Counted from the first letter of the stretch, positions 1-11,836 are shown. The stretch is DNA of 64,000 nucleotides from Owenia fusiformis (GCA_903813345.2 CAIIXF020000007.1:29360698-29424697), one strand, 5' to 3'. A program made the numbers and translations. Notes: generated from the sequence alone by a model not told the origin.

Positions 1-308
1 TTAGGTTTTCTCTTGTATGACATAAAGGGAACACAAGATCAACAACGTTATTAGAAATACTGCCGTTCTTTTATTTAGGCATCAAGGGTTCTTTAGATAG
101 TATTACAACTCAATCCCCATTTGACACTAGTATTCTTTTATTTAGGCATCAAAGGTTCTTTAGATGATATTACAATTCAGCCTCCATTTGACACTATCAT
201 TAAAGTATTTATTTCCAACGTGATAACTCCTTCGTCTATGCAATATTCATCCTTGAAAAACCTTATGGCATCAGGCAGAAAGTGAATCTCATCAAAAATA
301 CAACTTTT

Positions 309-440
309 ATGTCCCCACCACAAGTGGTGAAATTCTGTTATAGTCTCTAACTTTTTTGTGGATGGCTGTCTGGCAGTCAGCATTCAGAGTTCAGCATCTG
401 TTACAAATGGCTGGTAGTGACATTTTGCATGTATATTGTT
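309..440 (+). repeat. GTCACCAC-type dispersed repeat, copy 1
   Basis: Begins with an imperfect small palindrome (CCACCACAAGTGGTGA), followed by the family text TTATAGTCTCTAAC, TTTTTGTGGATGG, TCAGCATCTGTTACAAATGG and a closing GTGACATTTTGCATG. The same order of motifs is found at 9594, 30199, 33089 and 38287. It is non-coding; origin unknown, probably a non-autonomous DNA element. Confidence 0.6.
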
Positions 441-964
441 TTCTTTTTTGATGCAAAAAAATGCAATTATGACATTATGAATGTGTAATAAGGCTCGTGT
501 TATTCAGATTTGTATATTCCTTTTATTCTTTTCTGTTGATATTCAATCATATTATCTCAAAGGATGTCATGAAGGAAAGATCTGAGACAACAGACTTAAT
601 ATTTCTGCTGACTTTTCCTTTGAAATTACTTCTGATATAGGAGGATTCCTTGAAAAATTATTTTACCTTCGATAATTTGCATGTTTAACGTAACATAGAG
701 AATATTATATATCAGTCTTTTATTTTTTCGATAACTTTTTCAAATCTTTTCAAAAGTTTTTTTTCAAATCAATTTTATGCATATGTATACAATAGATTGT
801 GGAAAACTAATTGAGTTGGTAAGCTGACTCCAGCCTTTTAATACGTAATACGTAATATTCTTACAGTTTATCCTGCAGCTATTCACGATGCCGTATTATG
901 TGGATTGCCAGACAGATTTTCCTTTGGGTAGTTAGCCTACCAAAGTCTGAAAAAGATATAGAGA

Positions 965-1457
965 AGCCATGTATCCATCCATTCATGTATTCATTCATTC
1001 ATCTATCCTAATGATACCTCAAATACCGATTGACAGATTGGGTTCAAACTCCACTTTAGAAGGACTCAATATGGCCAATCAATGTAAAATGTAGTCTTTG
1101 ATTACTCAAATACTGGATGACAGATTTGGTCAAATTTTATGTGCTAATACCTTATGCACCTTAAGGACCTCTGGTCAAGAAGAAGTTTTCAAGATGGCCA
1201 CTGAATTCAAAATGGGCATGACTTTCATAAAAAAGTGAAAGTTATTGATTAAGTCCAGATTCCATAGGTCTAGCTATGTCTCATAGTCATAGGATCTCTG
1301 CTCATGTCATATCATGTGTGTAAATTTTGTCAAAAGGTGATATCACTACTGCATGGTTGCTTCTATCATAAAATGTTCAAAATAATGAATGATTTGATTA
1401 TATAGGTTTTCTTTGGGAGGATTTGTAATTCCTGTGAGTTGCTGTATTTTCTAGTTA
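965..1457 (+). repeat. GGAGGGATATA-type dispersed repeat, decayed copy
   Basis: Has the family's T/C-rich CATC/CATT tract at the left, the CTCAAATACCGATTGACAGA block, ATGGCC-rich middle and the right end GGGAGGATTTGTAATTCCTG TGAGTTGCTGTATTTTCTAG, matching the better preserved copy at 21288. Heavily diverged. Confidence 0.45.
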
Positions 1458-1794
1458 CATGATCAAACATGACAGGATAGAGAGATCATGTTTGCCTTTA
1501 AGCCATACGTGTCTGATATGTAACCTGACCTAGCAGTAATAATTATAGGAGTGTTTTCCAATCGTCTAACATTTTCATGTTTTCAACTTTGGCAATCTTT
1601 TCCTTATTCTTAATGTATCCGTTTGGAAGATTTTTGTCACCTTTGTGATCGGTGGTCTGTATAATTTTTCATTGATACAACTTCTGGCTACATTTTTAGC
1701 CATTGTTTTCATTTTCAATTTTTGTTGTGTCACATATACCCTTTTCTCACCGAAATGGCACACATGTGTGTATCAATAATGTTCAGTAAATTAT

Positions 1795-1900
1795 TTCAAT
1801 TCAATTTATTTATTTCATAATTCTTATATAATACACACTATAAAAACAAGCCGCTGGACACCCTAGAGGGTATATGTTGCGGTTTAACAGAAATTTGAGT
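1795..1900 (-). repeat. Possible 3' tail of a non-LTR element
   Basis: On the minus strand this ends in AAATAAATAAATTGAATTGA, the kind of short repeated tail common at the 3' ends of CR1/L2-like LINEs and their SINEs in invertebrates. No coding sequence is attached. Weak. Confidence 0.25.
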
Positions 1901-2609
1901 ATATTTGAGAATATTTAATCATAGATTGATAGTAGAATCAGGAAATTTTAGATCTGTAAAAACATCAAATTAATGCACATTCTTTTGCTTCTGAAACACC
2001 CTGTATTTCCATAAAATGTGGAGCAGTTTCTAAAGGCAATATCAGTTAAAATGGTGCTAGCTAAAATGATCATCAATACAGTATACAGCATGAAGGAACA
2101 CTCTAAAGACAATTTGCAAAATCAGCTTGTCAAATCACTAGTATGATTGGGTTGGCCAGACCTAGCCATTATTTTACATTGATTTCAAGGGGAATGCTCT
2201 TTCAAGGGGAATGTTTTTCCTGTGCATTCAGATGCATTTTTGATTTTTCAGTCCTAGATCCCTCAAAAATGAAAAGATTCCCTACTCTACCATTGTAGAA
2301 AATGATTTCAACATTTGACTGATTTGTTAGATTAATGCAAAATATCCCATATCTGTATTAGTATTAGTTATCTCTGGTCCATTAGATATCTGATATATCC
2401 TTTAATACATCCATGATTGTAGATGTGAGCAATAATGTTTACTGCCTCATTTTGAAATGAATGCCAAAGGTCAATATTCAACAAAATATGGGCCTTAATT
2501 CTTGAATAAAGTATGGCAGTAATTAGGATAGGTTACAGTCATTATATTGGATTATGTGATTAGGAATGACATTCATATTTTTTTCACACATGAAAATTTG
2601 CTGTATTGT

Positions 2610-2800
2610 TGTTGTATTGAGCTGATAGGTGTGTAGGCAGGTGGTGGCACAAGAAATCTTGTCATAACGATTCCAAGAAAAGCATTTACCTCCTTAACTT
2701 AAAGTTATTACAGATGCATAAACAGACCAGTGCCGAGATCTGATTAGGTTTTGGACAGGCTGGGTAATGTACAAGATGGCCATTTTGTTCTCAAAGTGCA
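2610..2800 (+). repeat. Old dispersed repeat (3-copy family), copy 1
   Basis: Shares TTACAGATGC, CCAAGAT/CCGAGATCTGATTAGG, TTTTGG and GCTGGGTAA, then GGCCATT or GGTCAGT, with 6955-7110 and 46920-47110 in the same order. Non-coding; class unknown. Confidence 0.4.
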
Positions 2801-3287
2801 CTATTTATCACATTTCAGAGATCTCGAATTTAAAGATGTTACAGTATTATTATGTTCCTGGGTAATGAGATGTGAATAAAATAAAAGAATTGATTTGTTA
2901 ATCAACAAGACCATGGTATATGCTTTGACATGGTCCCTGATATGGGATGTCATTCACAAGGGGAGCTTACAGGCTTCAATTATGTTCTTTTTCCTGTGCA
3001 GTTGATTAAAAGACTAGCAAGAATCCATAGAAACTCCCTTGTATATAGACAGTCATTACGAAACCTCTTTATTATCATCATACTCATTAATTGGTTGTCA
3101 TAGCAACTCATCTCCCATCTTCTTTTTCATCAAAGCTTTATTTCATCTTGAAAGTTGCATTAAGAAATCGTGCTATATGCAAGTGTGGCAAACAGAGTGA
3201 CACCATGTGATGTGAAGCACTTATGGAGGAATAATCAGAGTAATTTTATCAAGCAGTATGTATGCTGTGATATTCTATTCTAATTAT

Positions 3288-3640
3288 CCCACCAAACCGA
3301 GTTCAGGAGGGATATACGAAGTTGTCCCTCTGTCGTTCATCCATCCATTTATCTGTTCATCGTTCATCCATCTTTCTACATGGCAAATATCACTAAAACA
3401 CCACTCGATGGATTGGGTTTAGATTCTATGGGCTTATGGGCATAAGACCTCAACTCGAGAAGGAATTTCTAGTATGGCTGCTCAATTCAAAATGGCCATG
3501 GTTTTTCAGAAAATGGAATATTTTTGAAAAGCCATGCCTCAAATCAGCCACATATCATAGAGTCATAGTGTTCAAATCATCACAGTTTCTAATATAGTAA
3601 TGAATCTCTATGTTATCAAATGGTAAAGTTATGTAGGATT
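3288..3640 (+). repeat. GGAGGGATATA-type dispersed repeat, 5' part
   Basis: Begins CCCACCAAACCGAGTTCAGG AGGGATATA and continues with a CGTTCATCCATC tract and a block beginning AAATATCACT. The start matches the well preserved copy at 21288 (CCCATCGAACGAAGTTCGG). The right end is not recognisable, so the copy is truncated or eroded. Confidence 0.5.
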
Positions 3641-5291
3641 TAAAATGCAACATCTAAATAAAGAACATTAAGCAGCATAACTTGTTAGAGCTTTGATTTA
3701 CCTAAATAAGGCATGGACCTTTTAGATTTTTAGAAAATAGGCGCTTTATGATTTGGAGCAATCCTACCTAAATAACTGACCCAAAGTTGCTCACTAACTC
3801 TTGTATGATTAATGTCACAGGCCAGCGCTCAGGGAACATCGATAAAATGCTACAAAATTCCTAGAATTCTTATCTCGTGGTTTTACAATACAACCTACTC
3901 AGTCAAACATTGTCTAGATTTTTACATCTTGGATGCAGTGCCTTGTATTGTTGTCATCAATTCTCCGTTGATTATAATTACATGTCAATGTCTCATGTCA
4001 GTCGAATGATGAATATTTCTGGAATGTACTATGAATTAACCATTCATAAACTCAATAGTTTCTATCAGCATTATGAATATGCAATACTATATTAATAAAC
4101 TATAATTGAACTCATGATTTAAAGATATGTCACGTTAGATATACTGTATGTTCACGAGAAACTAGCTCTTAAAACTTTGCAGCCTTTTCTGACTAAGATT
4201 TGGATAAGTTTGTGTTAAACCAGATCAACCCGTAAAGATATGCAACCTTTTTTATGATTTTTTTCTTTTATACTGTTTATTTATTGCCTCTTCAATATTT
4301 GGGAATTCGTTTATGTTTTTTATATCATATGTATTAAAGTAATTGAAAATATTATGTAAAGCAATTTGAAAATGAATTCACCAAGTCAGAGGCACATAAT
4401 CCATTAACCATTTTGAATTTAGTACCAACTATTTAGATACTAAATTGGGGGCATTAATTGACCCCGCCTCTCTGTATATTGATCATATCAATTAGCACAT
4501 CAACATCTTTTAGTACATTAAAAGAAACCCTGTTAAACACACTAATTAAATGGTAGGTAAGTGCCAGGTAAAAGAAGTTTAGTCGTCTTGAAGTTAAATT
4601 GAAGATCTGCTTCGCAAACAGGTGAAAAGCAGGCTAAATTACATGGCATGTTTGCATGCTACACGACATTATCCTACTTAGCTCTTAAAGCAATGGACTC
4701 GTAATCTCTCAGATAATACAGAGATTAAAGCCTCTACTCAATGTAGTTTGAAGACACACGGAAATCCTTGTCAGCTCTGATTGGCCACGCTCGGCTACAC
4801 TGCTATGTCATCAGCAGCAGATTCTCGGTGACTTTAGTCTTCGGATATTCCCCCTTGATTAAACCATGTATTGATCATGCATCATTCAAAAATGCAAAAA
4901 GTGAAACTTGCAAGGGATGAATTTAACATGCATAACCTTTATATTCTGAATTAGATACAGAAATTTAAAAAAATCAATGTTTGTTAATAAAAGAGAGCCG
5001 ATGTTGTAATTAGTTATGACAATTTCAGAACAGAGATGCACACATATCAGGTTGCATCTAACCAAGCAATATGGTCTGCCTAGTATTACTGTCATTTTTG
5101 AATAAACATGTACAAGTATATTTATTTAGATTCTTTAGCCTGAATATTAATAACAAACTTACGTAAACTGTTTCTGAAAGGGACGTCTACCTTACTATAT
5201 ATATTCTTTTTAATGATTTCCAATGTATCACATCAAAATTGAGTATTTTACATTGAGTATATTGAAAAAACCTTGTTCTACTTTACTAGTA

Positions 5292-5967
5292 TTTTTTTTT
5301 TTTATAAAATCAAACTTTATTAATAAACATATTTTACATTACATGCATACAATAAGATAAAATACAATTATAGAAATTTCAAGTTACATTACATCTTTCT
5401 GATCATTATTTCATTATCAAAAATAGCTTTTACATTACTAGCTGTATTGACCCTTTTTTTAAAATCATGTATAGCTTTTTTAATTACCAATGTTTTAAGT
5501 AAATGTTCTTTTTTAACAATTGCATTTCCAATTCTTTGATCATTTGTAACATTCACATCATCCCAAATTGATTTAATACAGTCACAATTGATAAAGAAGT
5601 GGTCAATGTCATCTTTTACATGTGCGTTACAAAAGTTACAGATGTCAGAGTTTTCAATGTTACATTTCTTCAAATAAATATTTTGAGGGTAAATACCATG
5701 TAAAATTTTCCATTGAATTACCAAAAGGGTAGTATCGGTTGTACATTCAAAAAATTGAGACCAGACTTTATCGTTTAGAATCTCACCATTAAATTTTATG
5801 TCACACTTTCTCTCTAAAACAATTTTTGTTCTCACAATTCTTGTGTTTAACAGATGGCTCTCAATGCCTTTAAAAAATAATTTTTTTGTACAAGGTGTTT
5901 CCATTTCATATTTGATAAGGAGATCTTGTGTTAAACATGCTTTAAGTGCATTATATTGAAGAATTAA
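5292..5967 (-). mobile_element. 5'-truncated LINE, 3' end of ORF2, with 9-bp target duplication
   Basis: The minus strand carries an open frame from the left break of the element to a stop near 5389 (171 codons from the first Met at 5904, about 20 more upstream of it: ..LQYNALKACLTQ..). It contains WKILHGIYP and a zinc-binding CxxC..H..C cluster (DICNFC, then DHFFINC), the zf-RVT module that follows reverse transcriptase in L1/Tx1-like and related non-LTR elements. A poly-A tail on that strand (T-run at 5292-5303) marks the 3' end. The 9-mer TTACTAGTA occurs at 5283-5291 and 5968-5976, directly bordering both ends, as expected of a target-site duplication. The open frame, intact poly-A and exact duplication point to a fairly recent insertion. 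Clade assignment is tentative. Confidence 0.85.
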
Positions 5968-6954
5968 TTACTAGTAATACATTTATATCGTAATAATATG
6001 GGATCATTTTGATATCAGGAGAAATGTGCTTTTTTATGTCTGTGTCTCATAGCATCTCAAATAGCATCTCAAATGCAACATTTAATTAATGTAGAATTAA
6101 TTGATTTGAATATACAAAATAACAATTTATAATATGTTATACATCATGTGTGTTTTAGATTTGGCGGTAAGTAACATCAGAAATAATTGTTGATAATTTT
6201 TTTTTTTTTTATTAGTAGTTGGTATAAAATGGCTGATCCTTCCCCCTCTCTCCATCATACAGTTATGTTAAGACATAAGTTTGCACAAAATATAGGTGAG
6301 GGTCTATTGAAATAAGGTATAAGGGCCCCCTTTATAGACCAGCCCTGATTGTATATGTAGTGAAGCATGAATGTATGATTCCTTGGCCGAGGGTATTTTA
6401 TTTCATTAAGATGAAGGATTGAAAGTAAAAGTGAAGTCATCTAATATGAAAGATGAGTCTTGTGTATCAAGTTCCTCTACCCCCCCCCCCTTCCTCTTCA
6501 CCCTTATCCTTAGAAAAAGAAAATTAAGGGGGGTACAGGGCCAGGCCTGTAGCCTGAGCTTTTACCAAGGGGATTCTGTTTTTGGCTCACACAGTGAATC
6601 TGCTGGGATCAACTAGTTTAAAAATTCCAAGGGGGTTCATATTTAACAATTCTAGCCCAAGATCATTTGAACAGTGCTCAAAATGGTGAAAACTGTATGA
6701 TTTTAAAAGAACTTTTACTCTAGAAACCCGCACCAACTCCATTCTATAACCCCATTGAACGAAGGATCACCTATAGAGACAATAGAGACAATTCTTGAGG
6801 TTATGTGTTAAACTATGTATGTATACTTGCACTGGGAGCAAGTATTTTAGATGGTATACTGTTTTATATATACAAGTATTGAACTATTTTGTAAGGTTTA
6901 TATGGTGGTGGTTAGGTATATTGTATCATTATTTTTTTATAGTGCTATTTTGTC

Positions 6955-7110
6955 AATGTCTTGTGCCGATGGGTGTGTGGGTATTTGTACGGAATGGGGA
7001 CACATGCAAACTTATTCTCAAACAAGAAAAAACTTGAAATTCTTACAGATATTCAGCTGACCACCGCCAAGACTGGTTAGGTTTTAGGCATGCTGGGTAA
7101 ATAACAAGGT
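6955..7110 (+). repeat. Old dispersed repeat (3-copy family), copy 2
   Basis: Reads TGTGCCGATGGGTGTGTGGG, a GGGGACACATG block, TTCTTACAGATATTCAG, GCCAAGACTGGTTAGG, TTTTAGGCATGCTGGGTAA. Same order of blocks as at 2610 and 46920. Confidence 0.4.
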
Positions 7111-7132
7111 GGTCAGTTTCTATTTTATTTAA

Positions 7133-7157
7133 TCATCATCATCATCATCATCATCAT
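7133..7157 (+). repeat. (CAT)n microsatellite
   Basis: About eight uninterrupted CAT units directly before GTTTAGGAGG. Confidence 0.9.
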
Positions 7158-7811
7158 GTTTAGGAGGGTAAGGTTAGTCCTGTGTTGTCCTCCCTTCTGG
7201 TTTTATTATTTACATGGATTTAATGGGCAGTTTTCTTTTCAATAAATCTCATCATCAAAATTCCTGGCAACCACTTATCGGGTTCTTAGATATTCACATA
7301 CCATCGACAAAAGTAGCGAGTTAGGTTACGAAACAGACTTGTGTAAGTAGGTGTGCCAACTTGAATTATGAGATGGTATATTATTTCCCCTCAAGCAATA
7401 TACTTCTTCCTGGTATCCATCTTGCTTTACATAAAGAATAAATTGATACTCAGTGTTAAAATGTAGCAATTTTCAAAGTTTTCAAGTTTTTCCATCCTGA
7501 TTTTGACCTAATGTAACTTTTGTTATTTTAACTAGCTATGTATGAAATGATGTGATCACTCAAAAATTCAATTTAAACTCTGAACTTTTTTTTATTGTAA
7601 GTTGTGCTTGATTAATATCTATCTATTTTATTTGATAATGCTTCATGAATTAGAATTGAAGTTGTGATTTCTTTATATAAACATCCACTTGTCTCCATGT
7701 TTTTTACATATTATTATGACTTGATAATGAAGATTGAAGAAGTTATGTCTCAAAGTAGTACTGTAGTTGCAATGTAAGTTGTAAATATAATGGGGTTTGC
7801 TCTACTTTCAG

Positions 7812-7976
7812 GCAAAGTTAATGTTGATCTACTCACTGATGACGAGGTGGACAGACTGACAAGATACGTAACAATGATGCTAAGAGAGGAAGAAGCACCC
7901 ATTGCTGATGATGAGGCTGTAGCTGATGAGAGAGGTGGTACTGCTCAGGAGGAAATTGAAGATGAGGTTGCAGCTG
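7812..7976 (+). CDS. PTPRN2: IA-2 exon A: luminal domain, VDLLTDDEVDRL motif and acidic linker
   Basis: Acceptor TCTACTTTCAG and donor CTG|GTAAGT border 165 nt, phase 1 at both ends. It encodes KVNVDLLTDDEVDRLTRYVT, then MMLREEEAPIADDEAVADER and a GGTAQEEIEDEVAA tail. The first part aligns with the conserved luminal block of vertebrate IA-2 that reads VELRQLTPEQLSTLLTLLQLL, upstream of the mature ectodomain. The acidic tail is a typical low-complexity luminal linker; no dibasic granule-cleavage site is visible in this exon. An ATG at 7790 in the same frame lies in the intron before the acceptor and is not needed: the split codon shows a preceding coding exon exists. A 22-bp tandem repeat starts only a dozen bases after the donor. 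Confidence 0.85.
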
Positions 7977-9179
7977 GTAAGTTGTCAGACACTCAATTGA
8001 GAATCTACTTGTACTCAGTTGAAACTCTTTGCTCTCAGTTGAAACTATTTGTACTCAGTTGAAACTATCTGTATGTAGGCAGTTGAAACTTTTTGCACTC
8101 AGTTGAAAGTATTTGCACTTAGTTGAAAATATGATAGAAACTAGGGTAGGGAATTTTTGAGATTTCTTGGTCAGAACATGTAAAGATAGATTATATATCA
8201 AACTGATGAAGAAAGTGTAAAAAAGTATGAAAAACTGTGAAACTGTGGAACAAGGAATGGTTTACAAGAAATGGCAAGACAAGAAATCGAAGATACTAGT
8301 ATATGAGACTTTTTAAAAATCCGACAGAACCCAAATATTTTTGTTTTCTATTTAATTGCTGTTGATAGATGTGTGAGAGGGAATAACAATTTTTCTTGCG
8401 AGAAAAACATTATAGCAAATAATCGGAAAAGGGACATATAATGGTTCAAACCTCAGAAATTACACACAATTTCAGATATCTCATTATTAGAGATTGACAT
8501 GATTTATTGGTTAGAATACATACTTAGAAGTAACATACCAAGTAATATCAGATACAAACAAATTAAAGTTGTTTCCAAAGCTCGATCAAATATTTGTATA
8601 CTTCCCATAAAACATGGTATTACATTTCATTCATTCAGCACCGTTTGTTTTTAATGCAATTTTGTGGGAGCTTTAAAATTACCAGCCGTCAAAAAATGAT
8701 CATTGTTAACTGAACTTTGTTAAGTTTCTATAAATCGCACCTACCTTTAATTAGATTGGGAAATGATTTTGACGATTCATGTTTTAAGGCTCTCGGTGTT
8801 AATATTTGGAGATATATTATAATCTTGGGTTCATTGCACACCATATTCTTCTTATTTTGTATTATTTAGTCAGTTTTTTCATTAACTCAAACTACATTGT
8901 CACTCTAAAAATCTACTTCTTTGTTTAACAAAATCACATGTGCCAAAAGGGAAAGACTAAAGAGTAATAGGCAAGGCAACATGAAAATGAAACCTATAAG
9001 ACATCCAAAACGTTAGGCTGAACATTTGAATGGGACATTCACTACATTAGACCAAATATTTGAATGGGTCATTCAAAACATTAAACCAAACAGTTGACTA
9101 GGATATCCCCAAAAAAACATCTTGTGGTATCAGACAACAATTCATATACAAAAGATTATCTGTAAATTGTTTTTTACAG
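7977..9179 (+). other. Intron A-B (phase 1)
   Basis: 1.2 kb. The first 155 nt contain a tandem repeat (7989-8132). Nothing else recognised. Confidence 0.8.
7989..8132 (+). repeat. Tandem repeat, about 22 bp, right after a splice donor
   Basis: Seven imperfect units of the form CTCAGTTGAAACTATTTGTA. The array begins within 13 nt of the exon A donor. Confidence 0.8.
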
Positions 9180-9311
9180 GCGAGACAAACCCTCTGAACT
9201 TGGAGTATGATGGGGATACAAAGGGACCTGTGGCCAAGCACAAGGTCACTGTGGCTATACACAGTCAGAAGAAGTCAGATGTTATTGACCAGCATGATCA
9301 CACATTTGAAG
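9180..9311 (+). CDS. PTPRN2: IA-2 exon B: luminal spacer
   Basis: Acceptor TGTTTTTTACAG, donor GAAG|GTATGA, 132 nt, phase 1 at both ends, open in the frame set by exon A. It encodes GETNPLNLEYDGDTKGPVAK, then HKVTVAIHSQKKSDVIDQHD and HTFEG. No domain is recognised; in position it matches the poorly conserved linker between the luminal LT-motif block and the mature ectodomain, where vertebrate proteins are also low in conservation and carry processing sites. A lone dibasic KK (SQKKSD) might be such a site. Because its length is a multiple of three and both borders are phase 1, it can be skipped without a frameshift. Codon use and base composition are clearly less AT-rich than the flanking introns, supporting a real exon. 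Confidence 0.8.
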
Positions 9312-9593
9312 GTATGACTTACATATTTTATAAAAATCATCCAACTTCAATCAAGTTTGATCCATTTTTATTTCAATGTGACCCTTTTTCATTTTTTGTT
9401 CATTGCATGCAACGTGATCAGGGTAACACAATCAATTTTCATCCATTTATGGTAATGTGATCCATTTTCATGTAATCGGGACAATGTGACCAATCGCAGT
9501 AATGTGACCTGTTTTTACCTAATCAGAGTAATGTGACCATGATCAGCCCACTATTAGAGTACTATATACTTGATTATGTTTGAATACAGTTTT

Positions 9594-10215
9594 TATGTCA
9601 CCACCAAAAAGTGGTGACATATTGTAATTGTCTCCGTTTTTTTGTTTTTTTGACGGCGGTTGGCGATCAGCGTCTGTTACAAATTCTTACAACTTCCAAT
9701 AACTTAACAAATACTGTCTAGACGAACTTCAATTTTTTCAAAATAATCTACAAGTTTTCAGAAGTTCAAATCCAACTTAAGATTTGACCTTCGATGACCT
9801 TCAAAAAAGGTTAAAAAAGGTCTTTTTTCAATTTGCTTCAAATTGACCAATTGTTTTCAAAATCATCCACAAGTTCTCAAAAGTGTAAATCTGAATATAG
9901 TTTTCACCTTCAATGACGTTTTCAAGGGAAAAAAATATTTGACCTTCAATGACCTTCTCAAGGTCAAAAAGGTCTTTTTTTAACTTGCTTCAAATTGACC
10001 AATATTTGTTTCAAGTTCTCAGAAGTTCTTCAAATCTGACTTTAGATTTGAGATTTAACCTTTAATGACCTTCTCAGGGTCAAAAACCTTGTTTCAAATT
10101 GACCTTTTTTTTCAAAATCATCTACAGAGTTCTCAGAAATTCAAATCTGACTTAAGGTTGAACTAAAAATATTGTTAGCAACTAGGTGGTGACATTTTGT
10201 CATGTTTTAACATGC
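9594..10215 (+). repeat. GTCACCAC-type dispersed repeat, longest copy, with internal tandem repeats
   Basis: Starts with palindromic TATGTCACCACCAAAAAGTG GTGACATA, continues with TTGTCTCCG..GGCGATCAGCGTCTGTTAC and closes with AGGTGGTGACATTTTGTCATG. Between about 9730 and 10170 lie roughly four imperfect units of about 140 bp built on TTTGACCTTCAATGACCTTC, CAAATTGACC and AAGTTCTCAGAAGTTCAAAT. The shorter copies elsewhere lack these units, so this is an expanded or full-length form. Confidence 0.7.
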
Positions 10216-10331
10216 CTTGTTCATTATTGCAATGGACTAAATATAATGTTGCTAAAATTATTTTGTGACACTAACAAAGAAACAAAGAAATCTCTCAACT
10301 TTTTAACTGCCAGGATACATTAATAAAACAC

Positions 10332-10783
10332 AGATACTAGTTTTCTGCATGAATTCTGCAAAAAATTTTGCAAGAAAAAAAGCATATTCTGCAAGGAGAA
10401 AATCGAAATTCTGCACAAATTTTCAAAAAAAGTCCAAATTCTGCAATCTTTTAAAACGATGAAAATTGACGTAGCAACGGAAACGGATGTCAGCTACTTT
10501 CTAGGTAAGAACTGCGCATCATTAGCGAACTCGCTTTAGCGAATTTAAACGTGATAGAATGTTGAATTTCACGGTGAAATCGTACTTGTACTCAATAATG
10601 ATTGATTGTTGGACATAAACAGACACTCTTCAAATACCCCGCAAAGGTAGGAGATCGTAAAATATGTAATTTCTTGAAATTCTGGTAATTCCGCGGGATT
10701 TTCATGAAAATCAGGGATTCTGCAAAAAATTGAAGTTTTGTCAAATTACGTCCACGCCGCGGAATTACGGAATACTAGTATCT
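10332..10783. mobile_element. Probable MITE with AGATACTAGT ends
   Basis: Left end AGATACTAGTTTTC and right end ATACTAGTATCT are inverted copies of one another with small mismatches. The inside holds several ATTCTGCA blocks on one side and CCGCGGAATTACGGAAT on the other and is richer in CpG than the surroundings. No protein is encoded. Target duplication not clear. Confidence 0.45.
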
Positions 10784-11430
10784 ATGATAAAAGAGGATTT
10801 CTTATTCCTACTCAAAATACATGTACTCTAGAATTCGTGACCAGCTGCCATGTCATTTTTTTATAACGACTGTACATATCATGTAATTATCACCTGGCCT
10901 GCTAGACATTGTCCATTAGTTCTCCTCGGCAGGCACATTTCCAGAATTGTTAGGCACATCTATTTATCAATATGATATGCAAGATAATAGGTAATCAGGC
11001 CACAGTCATTAACTCTGCCGAATGCAGAAAAAATAACAACCTACACACAAAATGTTGTATTGGTCATACTTTTAGATATTAAATAGACAGAAATTAAGAG
11101 AAATTGGTGAGGAATAAAGCAAACAGGCATGAAATCTGTGCTTTAAACTGTATAGAAACATGAAAATCAGGTAGCCTAAGTTAACGGAGATATAAATTGC
11201 TTAGATGACACATTACCATAGGAGATTGAAGCTGAGTATGTGCATAAGAAAAATGACTTTCTGTAAGATCATGCTCTGGCCTATAATTTACCATTTTGCT
11301 TAGGAATGCTGATTGATCATTGCAGGTTAAAGATCTGTCCTATACATAAAAAAACCTGATTACACAGCAGAAAGGATCGATTTAGTGACTCATTGCGAAA
11401 ACTAGTATCAAGTTGATATCAGTAACTTTG

Positions 11431-11645
11431 ATCCAATTTTATTATGTGCTACCTGATTTTCTGGCATTTTCGTACAATTTTTACAATTTTGAGGGTTCCC
11501 TTTTGCTCCATTTGATTTCTACCTGTTAAATTATCATTATTATCCAATTTTTTTATGTGCCACCCGATTTTTTGGGCATTTTTGTACAATTTTTAGGGTT
11601 CCTTTTTGTTCCATTTGATTTCTACATGTTAAATAATCATTTTTT
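11431..11645 (+). repeat. Two-unit tandem repeat, period 111
   Basis: ATCCAATTTTATTATGTGC.. followed by GATTTTCTGGCATTTTCGTAC and CCATTTGATTTCTACCTG is repeated once 111 bp downstream with about 10-15% differences. Confidence 0.8.
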
Positions 11646-11794
11646 TCAAAAATGGGATCTACCAGCTACAGGGTAGCTCGAGGTCATACATGTAGATGGG
11701 CAAACTGTTTGTTTTAAGAGTAAATGAAATTATATGTTTTGTATTAAGTATTTGGTGTTAACAAGAGAAAAATAATGTTTCATATCTTTCATAG

Positions 11795-11836
11795 GAAACA
11801 AAAGTGCCGCAGCAGAATATCCATCAACAATAAATA
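11795..11836 (+). CDS. PTPRN2: IA-2 exon C: probable 42-nt cassette exon
   Basis: Acceptor ATCTTTCATAG and donor AATA|GTATGT border 42 nt, phase 1 on both sides. With the split codons it reads G NKSAAAEYPSTIN and then N or S. The frame is open and joins without change both to exon B upstream and to exon D (or the possible microexon) downstream. There is no homology to rely on, so the call rests on borders, phase and frame. It would lengthen the luminal spacer by 14 residues. If skipped, B joins D directly (G + AT gives Asp). Confidence 0.5.

Larger units (their letters stand above)
1..7811. other. Upstream intron or 5' flank
   Basis: No exon that can be joined to exon A was recognised here. 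The stretch holds a 5'-truncated LINE (5292-5967), old copies of dispersed families (309-440, 965-1457, 3288-3640, 2610-2800, 6955-7110), a possible LINE tail (1795-1900), a C-rich tract near 6480 and a (CAT)n tract at 7133-7157. Since exon A begins with two bases of a split codon, at least one more coding exon must lie upstream, either further left or hidden here. Confidence 0.6.
9312..11794 (+). other. Intron B-C (phase 1)
   Basis: 2.5 kb. Holds short degenerate GTAATGTGACC repeats (9340-9540), a GTCACCAC-type element with internal tandem repeats (9594-10215), a TIR element (10332-10783) and a two-unit tandem repeat (11431-11645). Confidence 0.7.

Noticed and set aside
872-930. Possible upstream exon between TTATCCTGCAG and GG|GTAGTT
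   Set aside because: One frame would leave in phase 1 as exon A needs (LFTMPYYVDCQTDFPL), but it does not resemble the RESP18-like region and the donor is weak.
3812-4095. Two overlapping ORFs after a CACAG
   Set aside because: No donor near the end of open sequence, no homology, composition like the surrounding intron.
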